This document shows, one piece after another, positions 28,161 through 35,521 of a stretch of DNA of 64,000 bases. Position 1 is the stretch's first letter. Every line of letters starts with the position of its first letter. The stretch comes from CAG-273 sp051891195. GTDB taxonomy: Bacteria; Bacillota; Clostridia; TANB77; CAG-508. The notes beneath the pieces were generated by a model. That model was not told where the DNA came from. It saw only the letters and a list, made by a program, of their open reading frames with translations, and searched no databases. A program made the translations under genes and the position numbers. Location of the stretch: positions 1 through 64,000 of the forward strand of contig JBJFEZ010000008.1 of assembly GCA_051891195.1 (NCBI GenBank), read 5' to 3'.

Positions 28161-28694
28161 TCATATTTCTTTGAAGTTATCATCTAAATTTACTTGTGGA
28201 GATGAAATTACTTCCATAGCGCCAATTCCCCATTGATTATTTATAACAAAATAACTCATAAATTCGTGTATATAATCTTCATTTATTATGTAAAAATCAT
28301 TTGTTTTTCTTCCCCATCTCTCAATAGCATAGCAAACTTCTGGTAGTGATTTTTTCACATCTCCATATTTATATTGTTTATCATATCTAAATCCTACTGT
28401 TACATTTACAATTATAGTTCCTGTATTTTTAGTTCTTTTATTGTAAAATGGTATATGTACCAACATCTTGATTTCTTTCAAAATATCATGATAATCTTTG
28501 TCTGATATTTTATTTTGTATTATCTTTTCTATTCCTTCTCTTGGAATTGTTATATATCCCCAATTAAAAATAATATCACTTGGCTTGTCTTTAAAAGGAT
28601 ATTGTTTGCCTTCATTATTTTCAAAATCATACTTGATTCCTAAAAAGTCTAAAATTTCTACTGTATTATAATATTTTGGTTCTGTATCTCCCAT
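28161..28694 (-). CDS. Hypothetical phage protein, 177 residues
   Basis: Not recognised. Mixed alpha/beta, no membrane segment, no Cys clusters. A PREGIEKIIQNKISDKDYHD segment and a Tyr/Asn-rich strand region are the only visible features. It lies at the start of the late operon between the tRNA region and TerS. An AGGAGAG ribosome site supports the start. Confidence 0.55.
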   Translation of the reverse strand: MGDTEPKYYNTVEILDFLGIKYDFENNEGKQYPFKDKPSDIIFNWGYITIPREGIEKIIQNKISDKDYHDILKEIKMLVHIPFYNKRTKNTGTIIVNVTVGFRYDKQYKYGDVKKSLPEVCYAIERWGRKTNDFYIINEDYIHEFMSYFVINNQWGIGAMEVISSPQVNLDDNFKEI

Positions 28695-28730
28695 TTTTTC
28701 TACTCTCCTATACTCTTATTTTTAAATTTC

Positions 28731-28928
28731 CTAATTCCAGCTAGGATTGTACAATCCCATTACTGATTTACTAAACTTTGCTGTACGTTCTAAAGGCTTC
28801 TTATAGCCTTGTATTTTGTCTTTGTCTTTTTCGTAATCTAAGCACTTTATTATTACTAGATTATCTTTCTTTGTTTCTACTATTCTGCCTTTACAATTTC
28901 TCTCTGTACATGTTTCACATAGTTCCAT
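28731..28928 (-). CDS. Small Cys-motif protein, 65 residues
   Basis: MELCETCTERNCKGRIVETK carries four Cys in a CxxC...C pattern that could bind zinc. The rest is basic and ends in GLYNPSWN. GGAGGAG ribosome site. No family assigned; probably a small regulator or structural zinc protein of the late region. Confidence 0.55.
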   Translation of the reverse strand: MELCETCTERNCKGRIVETKKDNLVIIKCLDYEKDKDKIQGYKKPLERTAKFSKSVMGLYNPSWN

Positions 28929-29046
28929 GTTTTCTCCTCCATATAAACACTATATAGTCAACTACGACTGCCTCAACAATCCTAATGCGCCAATCTAGAT
29001 TTTATATAAACGCACCTTTAATAGCCGACTAAATACTATTTATATT
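28929..29046 (-). other. Gene-free leader between tRNA-Gln and the late operon
   Basis: No ORF of note. On the minus strand the complementary pieces AGTCGGC ... GACTATATAG and GGTGCG ... GGCGCATT suggest a folded leader or the late promoter region, but I cannot resolve a standard -35/-10 pair. This is where the late activator encoded at 29290 should act. Confidence 0.3.
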
Positions 29047-29120
29047 TGGCTTGGGAACTTAGACTCGAACTAAGAATGACAAGGTCAAAGCCTGTTGTTA
29101 TACCATTTAACTATTCCCAA
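29047..29120 (-). tRNA. Phage tRNA-Gln(UUG)
   Basis: 74 bases with a full cloverleaf: acceptor TTGGGAA/TTCCCAA, D stem GTTA/TAAC, anticodon stem ACAGG/CTTGT with loop CTTTGAC (anticodon TTG), T arm CTTAG-TTCGAGT-CTAAG, discriminator G and an encoded CCA at 29047-29049. It decodes CAA (and CAG by wobble). The late proteins downstream (LysM and polyvalent proteins) are rich in Gln, which gives a plausible reason to carry it. Confidence 0.88.
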
Positions 29121-29187
29121 ATATAGCAAAAGACGCTTTTATACGTCTTCAGAAACTTTTTCTACTACTTGGTAGATAAGTAAAATA

Positions 29188-29216
29188 AAAGAGCTAGCTG
29201 TAATAACTAACTCTTT
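29188..29216 (-). terminator. Terminator after the late activator gene
   Basis: On the minus strand AAAGAGTTAG pairs with CTAGCTCTTT, followed by TATTTTA. It separates the early operon from the tRNA and late genes. A smaller hairpin (AAGACG/CGTCTT) is at about 29130-29149. Confidence 0.6.
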
Positions 29217-29289
29217 AAACTATTGCTATTATAATAATAACATTTTTAAAATGTGGGATTCAATGGGATTTTGTGGGTTCTTACTTTTT

Positions 29290-29742
29290 TTATAATTTTG
29301 AGTACAGATAAAGTGCTTCTCCGTGCAATTCACAAGCATAATCTCTTGAATATCCTAATTGACTTGCAACTTCTTCCCAACTCTTTCCTCTAGTATAGCG
29401 ATAAAATAAAATATTTTTATATGGTTGCTCCATACTATCTATTTTTTCATCAATCTTAAATTTGTTTAATAATAGTTGTTCCATTTTTTTACTACAATCT
29501 ATTTTTAGTTCTTCTAATCTACTAATAGCATCTCCAAATTTATCTGGACTTTCACTAGAACTATTAGTCTTCGTTAATGACAATGTAGGTGTTATCTTTT
29601 CTAATTTACTTCTTGTTTCTTCAGTGTCATCAAATTTTTCCTCTATGTACTTAATATTCTCTCTATACTCATTTAATTCTCTTTTAGCCTCTGCTATTTT
29701 AACTTTTTCTTCTTCTGTTAAATTTCTTTTTTGTCTTGCCAT
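29290..29742 (-). CDS. Late transcription activator, sigma-region-4-like (DUF1492/ArpU type)
   Basis: 150 residues. A long charged coiled coil occupies the first 100 residues. The C-terminal segment PYKNILFYRYTRGKSWEEVA then SQLGYSRDYACELHGEAL is a sigma-70 region 4-like helix-turn-helix, as in the DUF1492/RinA/ArpU group that switches on late phage genes. It is the last early gene and the late operon follows, which fits that role. Confidence 0.75.
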   Translation of the reverse strand: MARQKRNLTEEEKVKIAEAKRELNEYRENIKYIEEKFDDTEETRSKLEKITPTLSLTKTNSSSESPDKFGDAISRLEELKIDCSKKMEQLLLNKFKIDEKIDSMEQPYKNILFYRYTRGKSWEEVASQLGYSRDYACELHGEALYLYSKL

Positions 29743-29757
29743 TCTTCTGTACCCTCC

Positions 29758-29928
29758 CTATTTCATTTTTCTAAAATCACATAAGCTTTTAATAAGCTTT
29801 GTAATTTGATTATTTACATCTTCCTTTGAGTATCTTCCTGTATCTTGTCTCATATGTTCATAAAATATATATGTGAATTGTGTATATTCATCGTTTATTT
29901 TTCTGAATTTCTTTTCTTTCTCTGTCAT
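29758..29928 (-). CDS. Small early protein, 56 residues
   Basis: ATG at 29928 after GGAGGTAAAC. Reads MTEKEKKFRKINDEYTQFTY and ends KLIKSLCDFRKMK. Helical and charged, no family. Its stop overlaps the ribosome site of the late activator gene, so the two are probably translated together. Confidence 0.6.
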   Translation of the reverse strand: MTEKEKKFRKINDEYTQFTYIFYEHMRQDTGRYSKEDVNNQITKLIKSLCDFRKMK

Positions 29929-29943
29929 TTGTTTACCTCCCTA

Positions 29944-30025
29944 TTATTTTATTTCTTCTGCACTATATATAGCATACATAGTTATACCTATACCGTATTC
30001 CTAATATTAAACCTAATATAAACAT
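29944..30025 (-). CDS. Tiny membrane protein with CGG-type +1 frameshift
   Basis: ATG at 30025 has an AAAGGA ribosome site. Frame 0 gives MFILGLILGI, then CGG (29993-29995), and soon a stop (20 residues). Skipping one base at the CGG gives MFILGLILGIGIGITMYAIY then SAEEIK, a 26-residue single-span membrane protein of a kind common in phage early operons. The restored product is far more protein-like than the frame-0 end (RYRYNYVCYI). Because the gene is so short this is the weakest of the six frameshifted cases. Confidence 0.5.
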
Positions 30026-30030
30026 AACTT

Positions 30031-30426
30031 TTATCCTTTCAATATTGATAAGATATTCCTTCTTACTTCTCTTTTAGCATTTAATTTATGTATTTGTGTT
30101 TGATAAGATTTTTTGTAAAAACTATCTTCTTGGCAACTTCTTCTCATTTTCTCATAATATTTTACTGATTCTGTATCTTCTCTATTAGCTTTTTCTAACT
30201 TATCTATTAGCTTTTGCTTGTCTGATTCTAGTTGGTCTATTTTATCTTGTTGTTTTTGCATTACATACTGTGCTAATACTAAATCTTTTTCTTTTACATA
30301 ACTTTTTGTAAATTCTTTTACTATTGTTTCAAAATTATTATCTATTCTCCTTATATCTTCATCAGTAATAAGTGGCATACTTATTTTTAATGTATTATTT
30401 TCTTCTATTTCTTTTTTACTTAGCAT
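30031..30426 (-). CDS. Coiled-coil early protein, 131 residues
   Basis: Mostly one long coiled coil (QKQQDKIDQLESDKQKLIDK LEK region, residues 55-85) with a basic C-terminus. No enzyme motif. It overlaps the upstream 63-residue gene by seven bases. Unknown function. Confidence 0.55.
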   Translation of the reverse strand: MLSKKEIEENNTLKISMPLITDEDIRRIDNNFETIVKEFTKSYVKEKDLVLAQYVMQKQQDKIDQLESDKQKLIDKLEKANREDTESVKYYEKMRRSCQEDSFYKKSYQTQIHKLNAKREVRRNILSILKG

Positions 30427-30611
30427 TGCTTGTCCTCACTCTCCTTTATTAATGCACTTTTATATTCATTACAAAACATTGATTTATTGTTGCAAGCCCA
30501 CCTATATCCATTCGGTTGTGTAGTTGTACCTTCTTTATATACCCAGCCATTAGGCAATTTATCTAATACTTTTGTGCCTCTTTCCTTGAAATATTCTATT
30601 GTATATTTCAT
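30420..30611 (-). CDS. Small early protein, 63 residues
   Basis: MKYTIEYFKERGTKVLDKLP then NGWVYKEGTTTQPNGYRWAC: a compact alpha/beta protein with three Cys. No family recognised. It lies within a run of tightly spaced early genes. Confidence 0.55.
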   Translation of the reverse strand: MKYTIEYFKERGTKVLDKLPNGWVYKEGTTTQPNGYRWACNNKSMFCNEYKSALIKESEDKQC

Positions 30612-30620
30612 TTACTGTTT

Positions 30621-31037
30621 TCACTCCTCTCTTGCTTTTGTAAATTCTCTCATTTGTTCATACTGTTTTAACTCTTTTATTTCTTTGTTTAGTTGCTTTA
30701 CTGCTTGTACTAATTCATTGATTTTATTTAAAAATGCAATATCCATTTTTCTAGTTTTAAATGCTCCTAATTCTGTCTGTATGAAATTATTTTTATCTAT
30801 TTCAAATTCTTCTATGCTATCTATATCTATTTCATCTTCACAATTTAATATCTCAAATTCTTCATTTAAGCATTTTAATATGTATAATCCTGTACCATTT
30901 GCATTATTTATTATTTTATCTTCATCTACGTATAAAGTATAATAACCTGCTCCAAATCTTAATTTGATTTCTTTTTCTTTTATCTCTCCATTTGCTATTT
31001 TATTTAATAAATCAATTATTTTTATTGTTTTACTCAT
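30621..31037 (-). CDS. Early protein with C-terminal coiled coil, 138 residues
   Basis: The N-terminal half looks like a small beta domain (ELRFGAGYYTLYVDEDKI-like: IKLRFGAGYYTLYVDEDKII) and the C-terminal 35 residues form a coiled coil (NKINELVQAVKQLNKEIKEL). Unknown function. It overlaps the next upstream gene by eight bases. Confidence 0.55.
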   Translation of the reverse strand: MSKTIKIIDLLNKIANGEIKEKEIKLRFGAGYYTLYVDEDKIINNANGTGLYILKCLNEEFEILNCEDEIDIDSIEEFEIDKNNFIQTELGAFKTRKMDIAFLNKINELVQAVKQLNKEIKELKQYEQMREFTKAREE

Positions 31038-31260
31038 CTTCTGCTCCTTTCTCTAATAAATTATTTGTTACTTTATACAAAGGCTCTTTGCTTAGATTTT
31101 CTGCTAAAAGATTGTTATAAGCTAAACAACCTATTACATGTACCCATATCCACATTTTCCCTATGTCAATTACTTTACATTTTAAAGATATTTTTGAATT
31201 ATATGCTCCAGTTGTATTCCAATATAAAGTATCATTTAATTTTATATCTCTTTTTAACAT
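31030..31260 (-). CDS. Small early protein, 76 residues
   Basis: Beta-rich (IKLNDTLYWNTTGAYNSKIS; CKVIDIGKMWIWVHVIGCLA) with a charged end. It may be a small SH3-like or OB-like fold, but no family is recognised. Confidence 0.5.
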   Translation of the reverse strand: MLKRDIKLNDTLYWNTTGAYNSKISLKCKVIDIGKMWIWVHVIGCLAYNNLLAENLSKEPLYKVTNNLLEKGAEDE

Positions 31261-31284
31261 ACTACTTGTCCTCTACTTTCTCTA

Positions 31285-31587
31285 CTAAATTGTATGACCA
31301 TAAGCTATCATAGATTTAATTACTTTTTTTAGTCCATATTTTTTATAAAATTCATTCAATTCTCCAATTAATAATTTTAACTTTGCATTGTTTTCAGATT
31401 TTGTATTTGAATATATTTTGCCTTGAAAATATAAATTGTCGTTTTCTAATACATTAACTTCATATAATCCATATTTATCAGCTAAACTATTATTAAATTT
31501 AATTATTTTTTCATTATCTTTTTCTGGTATTTCGTTTTCTTTTACATTTTCCAACTCTAAACAATAATCTAATATTTGTTTTCTCAT
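31285..31587 (-). CDS. Early protein, 100 residues, unknown
   Basis: Acidic N-terminus, central VNVLENDNLYFQGKIYSNTK strand pair, helical C-terminus. No family recognised. Starts two bases from the end of the frameshifted gene upstream, so the two probably belong to one transcript. Confidence 0.5.
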   Translation of the reverse strand: MRKQILDYCLELENVKENEIPEKDNEKIIKFNNSLADKYGLYEVNVLENDNLYFQGKIYSNTKSENNAKLKLLIGELNEFYKKYGLKKVIKSMIAYGHTI

Positions 31588-31588
31588 A

Positions 31589-31961
31589 CTACTTGTCCTC
31601 CTCTAATTTATATTCAATACTTGCCATTTGCTCTTTTGTTACTATTGATGTTATTTCATCTTTGTTAAATACCATTAAGCTGTCATCAAAATTATAATCA
31701 TTGCAATATATTTTATTGTCTTCAATAAAACAAACTTCATATCTATGATTATATTTATCAGCAACTATATCTCCGTTCTTCTATTAAATCTATTATGTTT
31801 TTACTGTGCTTTGCTATATCATCTTCATCATAGTAATTAATCTTACAGCTAACATGTTTACCATTACAATTTGAATTATTGCATTTTCCATTATAATCAA
31901 TTATAACTTGGTCAATAATTCCTTCATTAGTTCTCACATATTCTCCAACTTCAATTTCCAT
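31589..31961 (-). CDS. Early protein of conserved phage family, CGG-type +1 frameshift
   Basis: Frame 0 ends after 67 residues. CGG is codon 63 (31773-31775). Skipping one base there changes ...KHSKNIIDLIEE-CGG-AGA to ...IIDLIEE-GGA-GAT and the frame stays open for 60 more codons (DIVADKYNHRYEVCFIEDNK ... TKEQMASIEYKLEEDK) to a TAG. Phage proteins that contain HSKNIIDLIEEGD and end in a SIVTKEQ motif are typically single proteins of about this size, so the joined 123-residue product is the expected one. The Cys/Asn-rich middle (CNNSNCNGKHVSC) may bind metal. Function unknown. Confidence 0.7.
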
Positions 31962-32274
31962 TTTCTACTTTCCTTTCAAAATATTGTTTTATTTCTTCTT
32001 TATCTCCCAAAATAAGTGGTTCATCTTTATCTATATCAAATATGGTTAACCCTGCAAGTTGTTCTGCCATTTTATCTATTTCTTCATCTTTCTTTTCTAA
32101 TAGATTTAAAACTGTTTCTATTGCCTTTTTTCTTTCTAAATTTAAAGATGGAAAATTTCCATAATACTCAAAATTTTTATCATAATCTATAAGCATATTT
32201 TTAATGATTTCAATAGAATTTAATTCAACCAATTCTTTACTCATTTGTATTTCTTGTTTTTCTTCTTTAAACAT
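31951..32274 (-). CDS. Early helical protein, 107 residues
   Basis: Charged alpha-helical protein (MFKEEKQEIQMSKELVELNS) with KKDEEIDKMAEQLAGL. The ATG at 32274 has GGAG nine bases upstream and overlaps the end of the 43-residue gene. Unknown function. Confidence 0.5.
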   Translation of the reverse strand: MFKEEKQEIQMSKELVELNSIEIIKNMLIDYDKNFEYYGNFPSLNLERKKAIETVLNLLEKKDEEIDKMAEQLAGLTIFDIDKDEPLILGDKEEIKQYFERKVENGN

Positions 32275-32372
32275 TTTTCAAACTCCTTTTCCCTATAATT
32301 TGATATTTCACCACAATATTTAGCTGATTGAGACATTATTTGTTTCAAATATTTTATTTCTTTTTCATTCAT
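32241..32372 (-). CDS. Small early protein, 43 residues
   Basis: ATG at 32372 after GGAGGACTAG. Reads MNEKEIKYLKQIMSQSAKYC and ends in a poly-Lys stretch (KKKNKKYK). Overlaps the next gene by 34 bases. Possibly a small DNA-binding peptide; no family. Confidence 0.5.
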   Translation of the reverse strand: MNEKEIKYLKQIMSQSAKYCGEISNYREKEFEKCLKKKNKKYK

Positions 32373-32384
32373 TGTCTAGTCCTC

Positions 32385-33026
32385 CTAACTTGTCCATTGT
32401 TCTGCCATTGCTTTTGCTATTCCTAGAAATGTCTTACTTCTTAATTTTCCAACAATAGGATTATTCCAGGAATATGATTTTCCATTAAATTTTGCTTTCC
32501 ACAAATTTTGAGTCCTTTGTTCTTTTGGAACAATTTTTGTTGGCTTTAAATTTGGAAGTCCTTTCAACCATAAGCAAGTATTTTTACATTCTTTTTCTCC
32601 AAATTCATATGGATTTATAATTTGATTTGGCTTTCTATAACAAGATGACATTATTCCTATTGGATTCTCTATTGCAATTTTTTCACAATCTGCCATTACA
32701 AATTTATAGAAAAATGCAATAGCTTCTCTTTGCAATTTAATTGGTTTTTTTCTTTCTGCAAACCATCTTTGACCAGAGTTACAAAGATGTGTACAAGGAG
32801 GAAAAGCTATAATCATATCCCACTTATCGTTTATTGTGTGTGATATACCATCACAAGTTTTAAAAGTACATCTTCCATTAAGTAACGGTATAACATCTTG
32901 TTTTATGTGCCACTCTGGTCTATTCCCACTGCAATTAATTACATCACAACTATATGCTTCATGCCCTAATTTTCTTAATTCTATTGTTACTGCTTGACTT
33001 TCTTCACAAGCCACCAATACTTTCAT
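32385..33026 (-). CDS. Phage DNA methyltransferase-like protein
   Basis: 213 residues. MKVLVACEESQAVTIELRKL resembles the SAM-binding N-terminus of C5-cytosine methyltransferase-like phage proteins (usually VLVACEFSG). FPPCTHLCNSGQRWF carries the PPC motif with the presumptive catalytic Cys, and IENPIGIMSSCYRKPNQIIN is a conserved family signature. It probably modifies phage DNA against host restriction; the target is not known. Its ATG is at 33026 with an AGGAAAT site. Confidence 0.75.
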   Translation of the reverse strand: MKVLVACEESQAVTIELRKLGHEAYSCDVINCSGNRPEWHIKQDVIPLLNGRCTFKTCDGISHTINDKWDMIIAFPPCTHLCNSGQRWFAERKKPIKLQREAIAFFYKFVMADCEKIAIENPIGIMSSCYRKPNQIINPYEFGEKECKNTCLWLKGLPNLKPTKIVPKEQRTQNLWKAKFNGKSYSWNNPIVGKLRSKTFLGIAKAMAEQWTS

Positions 33027-33028
33027 TT

Positions 33029-33457
33029 CTATTTCCTCTTTTCTAATAATTCTTCATAAGCTTGTATCTTTATATCTGATATTATTTCAGTTTCTTTATC
33101 ATTACAATTCATTTTTCTTTCTTTATATTCCGTTATCTTTTCTTTTACCAAAGAAACAGGTATATATTTTTCATCAATAATATCTCTACAAGATTTTTCT
33201 TGCCAATTACAAACATCAATTTTACCTTTTAATCTTTCGTTTTCTTCTTCTAAGTGCTTAACTCTTTCTCTTAATTCTCCATTTTCTTTTTTATGATTTT
33301 TTTCTATTTCTTTTAAATCTTTGTATGTCTTTATTAATCTCCTTAATGATAATAAGTCTGTTAAATCTAATACTGCTGATACATTTTCATCATTATTATT
33401 TATTTCTTCTTCGCATAATTCTATTATTTCACTTAAGTTCTTTATATCTTCTTCCAT
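33029..33457 (-). CDS. Coiled-coil early protein, 142 residues
   Basis: Very acidic N-terminus then a long coiled coil (LKEIEKNHKKENGELRERVK). No enzymatic motif. It ends two bases before the methyltransferase gene. Function unknown. Confidence 0.5.
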   Translation of the reverse strand: MEEDIKNLSEIIELCEEEINNNDENVSAVLDLTDLLSLRRLIKTYKDLKEIEKNHKKENGELRERVKHLEEENERLKGKIDVCNWQEKSCRDIIDEKYIPVSLVKEKITEYKERKMNCNDKETEIISDIKIQAYEELLEKRK

Positions 33458-33467
33458 ATTTCCTCCT

Positions 33468-33797
33468 TTATTTTATTAATTTCAATTCTAAATCAGGATA
33501 TTTATATTCAAATAATTTTCTTTTTATTTTAAATTCTTTTGTTTCCATTCCTTTTATATCTTCTACAATTGTTTTATCATTTTCTGTATACATAAAATCT
33601 GCTATGTATTCTATTTTTCTATATATTTTACCATTTTTTTTAAAACTTTCTTGTAACAAGAATTTAGGTTGTAATTGTAGATTCTTAATTTTCCCTGCTT
33701 TTTCTAGTAATTTAAGTTCTATATATCTATTTTTTTCTTTAATGCTATCAAATTTTATTCCATCAACTATTACTTTTTTATTTCTATACTTATTCAT
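33468..33797 (-). CDS. DUF1064 phage protein, nuclease-like
   Basis: 109 residues from the ATG at 33797 (ATGA overlap with the preceding stop and GGAG upstream). MNKYRNKKVIVDGIKFDSIK EKNRY is the hallmark of DUF1064, followed by LQLQPKFLLQ and a YIADFMY...IVEDIKG pattern in which D and ExK residues recall the PD-(D/E)XK nuclease fold. Probably a small Holliday-junction or restriction-like endonuclease acting in phage recombination. Confidence 0.72.
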   Translation of the reverse strand: MNKYRNKKVIVDGIKFDSIKEKNRYIELKLLEKAGKIKNLQLQPKFLLQESFKKNGKIYRKIEYIADFMYTENDKTIVEDIKGMETKEFKIKRKLFEYKYPDLELKLIK

Positions 33798-33949
33798 TTT
33801 TTCTTTAGCTCCTCTCTTAATTTTCCTTGCCAATTTTCAATAGCTGATATAAAGTTTTTGCAATTTCTTACTCCTTCAAATGTTTCTTGCTCTAATTTAT
33901 TACAACCATAACAGTAATAGCAAACTGTATCTTTTTTTATTTGTTTCAT
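33794..33949 (-). CDS. Small Cys-rich early protein, 51 residues
   Basis: ATG at 33949 gives MKQIKKDTVCYYCYGCNKLE, with Cys residues in a CxxC-type cluster, then a helical KNFISAIENWQGKLREELKK tail. Its TGA overlaps the ATG of the DUF1064 gene. Likely a small zinc-binding protein. Confidence 0.55.
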   Translation of the reverse strand: MKQIKKDTVCYYCYGCNKLEQETFEGVRNCKNFISAIENWQGKLREELKKK

Positions 33950-33952
33950 AGG

Positions 33953-34189
33953 CTAGTCCTCTGGCATTTGATAAGTTTTGCATTCTCGCACATATGTATT
34001 TGTTATTTCTTGTAATACTTCTTTTACTCTTTCTTCTGTTTCATAAATACCTAATTCAATTAATTCCCCGTTTACTTTCTCTGCATTAATTTCATAATTT
34101 TGTGTATCATCTGATGGTGGATATATTTCTATGCAACTTATATTGTCATAATTTACTAAACTTGTTTTATCTTGACTTACTATTATCAT
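33953..34189 (-). CDS. Small early protein, 78 residues
   Basis: MIIVSQDKTSLVNYDNISCI and a beta-rich body ending in a helix. It resembles small phage proteins of unknown role that start with a strand-turn-strand. AGGAAG ribosome site. No function. Confidence 0.5.
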   Translation of the reverse strand: MIIVSQDKTSLVNYDNISCIEIYPPSDDTQNYEINAEKVNGELIELGIYETEERVKEVLQEITNTYVRECKTYQMPED

Positions 34190-34198
34190 AACTTCCTC

Positions 34199-34531
34199 CT
34201 AATATCCTGGTATATGGCTTTCATTTGCCATAGCCCACTTTTCTGCTTCTGTTGTCTCTCTATAAACTGCTACTTCTTTATTTGTAACACTACATTTCTT
34301 CGCTTTATCTGTTGTTACAAATCCTAAACTTTCTAACTCTGTAATTCTTGGTCTTGCATTATTTACATCTGCTGTATTGGTATAATGTCTCTTATATAAT
34401 TCTTGCGCTACTTCTCTTGTTGTCATTTCTTTATTTTTTAATATTTCTAATATTTGTTTATGTCTTTCACTTAAATGCTCTAACATATCTTTATAACTTT
34501 GATGTCTTGTTCTAAATGTTATTATATTCAT
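34199..34531 (-). CDS. Winged-helix DNA-binding protein
   Basis: 110 residues from ATG 34531. The middle is a winged-helix fold: SERHKQILEILKNKEMTTRE, VAQELYKRHYTNTADVNNAR, PRITELESLGFV. It lacks an effector domain, so it probably acts as a small early transcription regulator or replication accessory protein. Confidence 0.6.
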   Translation of the reverse strand: MNIITFRTRHQSYKDMLEHLSERHKQILEILKNKEMTTREVAQELYKRHYTNTADVNNARPRITELESLGFVTTDKAKKCSVTNKEVAVYRETTEAEKWAMANESHIPGY

Positions 34532-34539
34532 TTGTATCA

Positions 34540-34980
34540 CTACCTTTCTTCTTCAATTTCTTTTTGCCACTCTCTCTTTACTCTAGCTCTGTTGTAATGT
34601 CTTTTCTCTAATTCAGCAGGTACTATAACTGCTGTTGCTACTGTAAAACTTGTCTTTAAATCGTCTGTAAGCTCAAATTTACAATCAACACTGTTTTTGT
34701 ATTGTTGAAACAACTTATTCATTTGCCTTTGTGCTTCGCTAGATTGCTTATTAAACCATTCGTGATTTTCTGTAGATAATAAAGCACCGTTTTCTATAGT
34801 TGCTGTTCCGCCATTTCTTTTCTCTTTTATGTGATGATATGTTAGCTGTTTCATACGTTTATATTGACCTTTGCTAGTGTACCTTCGTGGTTCTGTGTCT
34901 TTTCTAAGTTTTAGCTTTTCTATAAAACATTCTGCACCGTAAAGTTTTATTAACTTTTCTTTCGCCTTTTTATTACTCAT
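34540..34980 (-). CDS. HNH-endonuclease-like phage protein
   Basis: 146 residues from ATG 34980, which is preceded by TTGGAGAAT; four in-frame codons upstream overlap that site. LTYHHIKEKRNGGTATIENG and LLSTENHEWFN form an HNH-like His/Asn/His pattern without the Cys pairs. Found in replication modules of phages of Gram-positive bacteria. CGA and AGG are used for its Arg pair, and all CGG triplets are out of frame. Confidence 0.6.
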   Translation of the reverse strand: MSNKKAKEKLIKLYGAECFIEKLKLRKDTEPRRYTSKGQYKRMKQLTYHHIKEKRNGGTATIENGALLSTENHEWFNKQSSEAQRQMNKLFQQYKNSVDCKFELTDDLKTSFTVATAVIVPAELEKRHYNRARVKREWQKEIEEER

Positions 34981-34981
34981 A

Positions 34982-35521
34982 TTATTCTCCAATCTGTTTT
35001 ACGCTCATTCTATCTGCTAGTTGTCCGATAAAATCTTGCATTTTTTTAGGCAATAATTTTTGTTCTTCTTCTCTTTTAGCTAACATCTCATATTGCTTAA
35101 AAAAATTACTTCTTACTACGTCCATATTGAAATCTGCATTTGATGCATAGGCTTTTAATTGGCTTGTACTTCCAAGAAATTTTTTGCAGATTTCACTATG
35201 TTTATCAAATTCTTCTTGAGTCATATAATTTCCATTACAAATCATCTTGTAACATTCGTCCCATAATTCTAATGCTGTTTTTTGCATAGATGGATTTATC
35301 ATTCCTATTGCATTTTTTCTTATGTCGTGTATTGTTGGTGGGTATGGGCTTTCAATAATAGATTTCTTAACTGCCTGTAAAACTATTTTGTAATCTAAAT
35401 CGCCTAAACACTCTTGCCACGTATTTATTATTAATTGTTTTTGTGTTTTGTCTTTTTTTGCTATACTGTCATAATTACCAGCCAAAAGTGTTATTACTTG
35501 TGTCGTTTCCTGACTGTTCAT
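34982..35521 (-). CDS. Replicative helicase loader
   Basis: 179 residues similar to the G39P-type loader/inhibitor of the replicative helicase: TQVITLLAGNYDSIAKKDKT, NTWQECLGDLDYKIVLQAVK, SPYPPTIHDIRKNAIG. The C-terminal MSVKQIGE tail is of the flexible kind. It lies directly after the replication initiator, overlapping it by 47 bases, which fits a loader that brings DnaB to phage-bound initiator. Confidence 0.7.
   Translation of the reverse strand: MNSQETTQVITLLAGNYDSIAKKDKTQKQLIINTWQECLGDLDYKIVLQAVKKSIIESPYPPTIHDIRKNAIGMINPSMQKTALELWDECYKMICNGNYMTQEEFDKHSEICKKFLGSTSQLKAYASNADFNMDVVRSNFFKQYEMLAKREEEQKLLPKKMQDFIGQLADRMSVKQIGE

Noticed and set aside
29047..29120. Phage tRNA as a stop-codon suppressor
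   Set aside because: The anticodon is TTG within a normal seven-base loop, so it reads CAA/CAG, not UAG.
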